A stretch of 64,000 nt of DNA, from positions 63,888,145 through 63,952,144 of the forward strand of contig OU015493.1 of NCBI GenBank assembly GCA_907164885.2, written 5' to 3'. How positions within the stretch are numbered: the first letter of the stretch is position 1; the number at the start of each line of letters is the position of its first letter. This stretch comes from Dolomedes plantarius. Its lineage: Eukaryota; Arthropoda; Arachnida; Araneae; Dolomedidae. Of the stretch, positions 59,536-64,000 are shown piece by piece. A model generated the notes under the pieces. That model saw nothing but the letters and a program-made list of their open reading frames with translations. It made no database searches and was not told the DNA's origin. The translations under genes were made by a program, and so were the position numbers.

Positions 59536-59790
59536 TTGAATCCATTGTTTTGAAAAGGAGTCATCTCCACTTTTCAAAATCTCATCTCAACTTTTCTGCC
59601 CCCCCCCTCCCAAGTAAAAAAAACAAATTAACAAATTATATTTTTGCATCAGTATTGATGCCTTATAAACATAATAAATACTAAATTTAGTCTAATTAAT
59701 AGTGCATGAAGGTGACTTATAGTTTTTGCTTCGAGTTATAATTTTAAAAAATGGAGATGACTCCTTTTTAAAATGACGAATTCAGTTAAA
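59536..59790. mobile_element. Small fold-back/MITE, arms about 45 bp
   Basis: AAAAGGAGTCATCTCCA in the left arm (59536-59580) returns inverted as TGGAGATGACTCCTTTTTAA in the right arm (59745-59790), with flanking GTTGAATCC and GACGAATTCAG also paired imperfectly. The centre is AT-rich with a C9-type run and no gene. Confidence 0.65.
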
Positions 59791-59794
59791 AATA

Positions 59795-62510
59795 ATTCAC
59801 CTACACCTATAGCATAATCTCAGTTGCAAAAGACCAAGAACTTGACCGATGACATTTTTCAGGTGAACGGAAAATTTAAAATGAATAAATGTGAGGAAGT
59901 AACTCACTGTAACATAACAGTCTAAATTTAAAAAAAAAGACTTTATACATGTGAGACTCGATATATATGGTGTAAATAAAAGTGATACAGAGAAGTAGAG
60001 AATTATTAAACATATTGAATTCTCATTTATAGAAATTAAAATATTAAATTAAGTGTTACATTTACATTTATTTATATCTGCACTTAATGTTAAGTAATAT
60101 TCATTTAAATAAAAACTATATATATTCGCTGTCCCATCTCAGTCACGTTTGCAGATTAAAAAATTCTGAAGAAACACAATAACATAGATATCCCATTAAT
60201 ATTTTCGTCATAATGACATTCTTATTCCTTTTGTCATTCAGTCGGGAAATTGTAATTTGTGGGCGGCCGGATTTTTAAATTAAGTTCTTGAATTCCAATA
60301 TAAATGTAAATGTTTTCTGGTATTGCCTATCTGTCCTAAAGTCTCTTTAGCATTTTAAAAAATTAACAAAAATGCTTCTATATTTAGAATTCTCATTTAT
60401 TTCTCGCCTGTCTTTTTTTAATAATGAGAAAATAAAATTATGCATTTTTTTAAAAATTAAAATATGCATATTAAATCGCTCTTGGAAAGAAGTCGCTAAT
60501 TCTTTTATTGTAATGAACAAAGCTGAAAAAGAAGATTTTTTATAGCTGAAAACTAAAAACCAGATCACATAATCAGATCACATAAAACAGATCAGATAAT
60601 AAATCAGATCACATAAAACAGTTTTATGAATTAGAAACCTGATATATTAAAATACTTAAATTCATTTTAGAATTGCAATAAAGTTTGTTTTTAAACTGCA
60701 GTAGAACATATGAATGCAGTAGATCAGTATGAATAGGCTTAAGAAATGAATTTTAAAACCACAGTAATTCTGAAAATGGAATACCGGGTCACATTGACCC
60801 GAACGGTACATTGGAAAAGTAAATGAGAATAGAACACCAGGGTTAAGTGATAAATTGTAATTAATTGGAATTATTTTTAATATTATGCCGCCTCATAACT
60901 AGCTTCTTACCGCACCTCTTTCTTAATATGTGTTTAAAATTTTCAATATTCCAATATAAATTCATTATATTATTTTGATGGTAAATGGGACTCTGAAGAA
61001 TATAAAATAATAATATTTCTTAGTTAAATGTTTAATTTTTTTCATAAAAATGTGAGTTGTTTCTCACTTGAAAAACTTCCAATCGAGCAATAGTATCAAA
61101 TAACACATGAATGCCATCGTTTCTCCATCGTTTTAAGTGATCATTTTAATGTAAAAATAAAATCGTGATTCTGTATAATCGATGCCAAATCTGTATCAGT
61201 GCAAAACTGCGATTAAGATATATACCGCATTGAATATTATTTAATTGGCCGAAACAAATAGATTCTTTCATATTGAACCAGTGAAGCAAATAATCATTAG
61301 CGACGTTAAAAAAAAGAGTTCTAAAGAGATATTCTTTTTATTCTTAGATATTAAAATGTACAAGAAATTTGAAGAAGCGTGTTTTTATATTAAATTGTTT
61401 TTCTATGTGTATCGCTGTATTTTCCGTAACGATAGTTCTTTTAATATTTTTTCGCGAACATGGAAGGGCAGATGTATGCAGTTTCTCTGTCTGAAACATC
61501 TTAAAAGGTACTTTGGAATAAGCGATATTTTGATACATTTAGTGCACATTTTAGCTTGTATAAAACAAGTGAACCTTACTCTTCATTGTTGGCAGGGTGA
61601 TACGTCAAAATACCACATCTTTTATTTTGATGCCAAGTTCGGTTTTGCCAGAAAGCATTCCAAATCTCTCTGACAGGCCAGAACACATGTTTTTGAAAAC
61701 TTGCAAGAGACCTTTTCTCCCCTTATTTTTAGGATAGCAATCTATCTTATTCACTTTTTAAACAGGGATTTCATTATCTCGATATTTATATTCATAAATT
61801 CCCCCCTCCGGCCTCTGAAAATGCATATTAGTTTTGAAGGAAAACTGAATTCATAAAATCCTGCTTCGCATGCATCTCTCGGAGTAAAACATCTGACATT
61901 TTACTGCAGTCAATGTTATGGTTTGTTTATAATCATTTCGTAAACATAAAGTCAAATTATCTAGGAGAAAATTCTACTACACTCATGTGCTGAAAGATTT
62001 GATGAATGAGTTATTGCATTTCTTGACGGTGATTGCAATGCTTTAGTAGGTGTTTATATACTATATATGTAGTAGACATGCATAAGGGGAACCTTGAAAA
62101 GACACTTGCAGCATAGACATTATGTCAAGTGGGTTTTCTGTATCCAGTTTCCTGGGTGGATGGTGCAGGGTAAGGAAATACCAATTTTTACACATTTGAA
62201 ATTTCTGCTATTTCAGAAGGAAAATTCTTCTTCGATTTAGGTATTATTGTTAGATAGAACGGCGTTTCGAATAATTCAGGATCCACAGTGCAGAAAAACT
62301 TTAAAAGAGAAAACCAAAGCTGATGGAAGAGAAATCCAGAGAAATCCAACACATTGAAGCTAATACTAGTGAGGTTTTTGTTGGTTGAACTTGTGTCCTC
62401 CTAGTTTTATGTTGCTATTATCTGCTATATCAACTGAGGTACCGCCATAAGCTCATACATAACAGGCAATTCGATTTCAATAGTAATGATCTCTCAAAAA
62501 GGAATTAAGA
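59795..62510. other. No gene recognised
   Basis: Contains a short tandem phrase (CAGATCACATAAAA, about 60560-60620) and a small hairpin CGGGTCACATTGACCCG at about 60785. A plus-strand frame of about 142 codons at 61245-61673 has no ATG start and no motif, so I do not call it. Confidence 0.35.
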
Positions 62511-62518
62511 GTCGGATA

Positions 62519-62640
62519 ATAGTCCGAATGGAAAAGGTCCTGGCATTCGGAACCTGTGGCTTTGAGTCACAGTGTTACCATGAATCTCTGTAGCCACTCA
62601 GAATCGGCTTTAAAACGTTGGTATATTATTAGTTATATGA
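62519..62640 (+). mobile_element. tRNA-derived SINE (family B), copy 3, partial
   Basis: GTCCGAATGGAAAAGGTCCT, GGCATTCGGAACCTGTGG, CTTTGAGTCACAG (decayed B box) and CTCAGAATCGGCTTTAAA follow the order of the 36303-36469 copy. The 3' half is missing. Confidence 0.65.
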
Positions 62641-62944
62641 GTTTTTGTTCAAGAAAGGATGCTACCTAAAATGTTTGAGATTGAGATTAAAATGTTTGAG
62701 ATTGAAGAGTGATCAGACGTACTATTAAAGACGTATAATTTTTAATGACCTTCCATCAATGATATTGCTAGCATGAGATCGGTACCTATTTTGTGACCAT
62801 TTAACAAATGGAAAAATATCCTTAGTTTACCCACAAGGAAAACGTTGTGATGATCTCAATCGGCCGTAGTAGTGAAATATATCAGGGGTTACTATTAAGA
62901 GAATTTCACACGCAAACATATATAAGCACTACTGCCAAGAGTAA

Positions 62945-62948
<4 letters not shown>

Positions 62949-62995
<47 letters not shown>
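62949..62995. repeat. (TA)n microsatellite
   Basis: A run of about 47 bp. Confidence 0.95.
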
Positions 62996-62997
<2 letters not shown>

Positions 62998-62999
62998 GT

Positions 63000-63500
63000 C
63001 GATAGTATTGAGATATACTTATAATTAAAGGCCAAAGAATGCAGATAAAATCACCTTATTTCAAAAATGTCCGGTATGTTGGATCTAAGGGCCACTTGCG
63101 AATTGATTCCTATTATGTACGGAAACCTAAAAAACAATGAGATTGTCCATATTAGTGATATGCGAGATAGTGTAATAGCTGCACATTTGATCGACTACAT
63201 AAAATCCTGCTTTTGTCGTATTGCAATCCAGTATAATCGCTGGTTTACCACGGTTAAATCACGACTAACAATGAATGGAACAGAATTCAAGGGTCAGAAA
63301 ATCAGACCTGCATTAGAAAGGGTGTAGGTATAAATCGAACCTGTTTAGAACATTCAAACCTTACATGTAAAAACAAATCATTCAAAATTACGAAAATTTT
63401 GCACTTTGTACACGGGCGCGCCCGCTGAAGGGTTCAAATGGTGTGGCATTATTATTATAGGATAATTAATATTTGATGAGCGTCATAATTAATATATATA
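63000..63500. other. Unassigned; open frame at 63067-63327
   Basis: An 86-codon plus-strand frame with an ATG start reads MSGMLDLRATCELIPIMYGN and so on. Composition is mildly protein-like, but I recognise no family and see no splice context. A GC-rich palindrome CGGGCGCGCCCG lies at 63413-63424. Confidence 0.2.
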
Positions 63501-63504
63501 TATA

Positions 63505-64000
63505 CACTGCTTGGCAATTGCTAAGGAACAGTCACATTTTTCGGAATACTTTATAATATATATTGATTGAAGAAATGAAACTTCGTACATATTTAGTAGA
63601 GATACTGGGCATTATTTATTATGCAAAATGGTACAGATTATGCTATATGGAAAAATAAGAAAACGAAAAACAAAAAAGATGCTCTTTGGAGCATTTCCAA
63701 ACACCACGAAAAATGGGTCTTCCTGACAGAATGAAACAGTTATGAGTACCTTAGTAAGGTGTGTGCCCTCCTCGGACAATAGTGCACATTTTGCGTCTGC
63801 TTTACATGCTGTCTACTAAAGTATTGAGGAGTCCTTTGGGGATATTGTCCCACTCCTCTCTCAAGGCGTTTTACAGTTCTTGCATGCTTCGGGGAGTGTA
63901 AGTTCTTTGAGAAACACGTCTGCCAAGAGCATACCAGGCATGCTCTATATGATTCAGGTCAGGAGAGTAAGCAGGCCATGTCATACGTTCAATATTTTCA
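63505..64000 (-). mobile_element. Tc1-type transposon, left part only (continues beyond the window)
   Basis: It begins CACTGCTTGGCAATTGCTAA after TA (63503-63504) and a short (TA)n tract. The sequence AAGGAACAGTCACATTTTT is the usual inner part of a Tc1 inverted repeat. The right end lies outside the window. Confidence 0.75.
63770..64000 (-). pseudogene. C-terminus of Tc1-type transposase
   Basis: The minus strand enters from the window edge as [20 protein letters not shown], with the catalytic Glu in HIEHAW. It continues [20 protein letters not shown] and, after an in-frame stop, NALREEWDNIPKGLLNTLVD, ending near CTIVRGGHTPY. It is a different Tc1 group from the elements at 20050 and 57989. 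The stop codon means this copy is probably inactive. Confidence 0.75.

Noticed and set aside
60777..60815. CGGGTCACATTGACCCG resembling the end of a piggyBac-like or Kolobok-like element
   Set aside because: A single short hairpin without a TTAA target duplication or a second end.
61245..61673. Open frame of 142 codons on the plus strand
   Set aside because: It has no ATG at its start, is AT-rich with no recognisable motif, and lies in plain non-coding sequence. Chance is sufficient.
63413..63424. GC-rich 12-bp palindrome
   Set aside because: Short and isolated; no partner element or regulatory context was found.

Overview
The window is AT-rich eukaryotic DNA, most likely intronic or intergenic sequence from an arthropod. 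The mix of Tc1/mariner families, tRNA-derived SINEs, non-LTR RNase H remnants and very long (TA)n tracts would suit a spider or another chelicerate, but that placement is inference. There are no operons, bacterial genes, rRNA genes, intact tRNA genes or CRISPR arrays. No complete host gene was found.

Host-gene signal is confined to the left end and lies on the minus strand. A protein-like segment at 79-343 has a good splice acceptor and donor but needs a one-base frameshift correction near 170. Two much weaker candidates, 5206-5246 (41 nt) and 9427-9435 (9 nt), rest on splice-site motifs alone. If these are real, the left part of the window lies in introns of a minus-strand gene whose product I do not recognise.

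Most of the recognisable content is transposon remains. TA-flanked IS630/Tc1/mariner elements lie at 1720-2280 (two transposase 3' ends joined as an inverted repeat), 6120-6672, 13834-14992, 20050-21555, 28719-30019, 35527-36252, 37167-37946 (long terminal inverted repeats, non-coding), 48185-49081 (truncated), 57989-59260 and 63505 to the window end. A mariner transposase remnant lies at 38230-39180. Three of these copies (13834, 28719, 48185) belong to one family. The 28719-30019 copy has a 347-codon frame broken by one stop codon and shows D-41-D spacing between its last two catalytic residues. Two related pogo/Tigger-type MITEs lie at 8543-9063 and 44085-44535.

Retroelements include a degraded reverse transcriptase with a YVDD box at 21598-22963 (perhaps Penelope-like), a non-LTR RNase H and CCHC-like tail at 23640-24445 (minus), a probable solo LTR at 49082-49372 (minus), and several tRNA-derived SINE families, some with clear target-site duplications. 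A pseudogene at 44580-45570 belongs to a multi-copy protein family I recall from arthropods but cannot name.

Structural repeats are abundant. They include a perfect 72-bp inverted repeat at 33718-33873, a 74-bp tandem array at about 2780-3600, a 130-bp tandem array at 54160-55090, an 11-bp minisatellite at 18696-18882, several fold-back elements and many long (TA)n tracts. Several TA-targeting transposons abut TA-rich or (TA)n sequence. I see no coherent new molecular system; the observations most worth following are the minus-strand exon, the near-intact DD41D-type transposase, the reverse transcriptase, the unnamed 44.6-45.6 kb family and the perfect palindrome.
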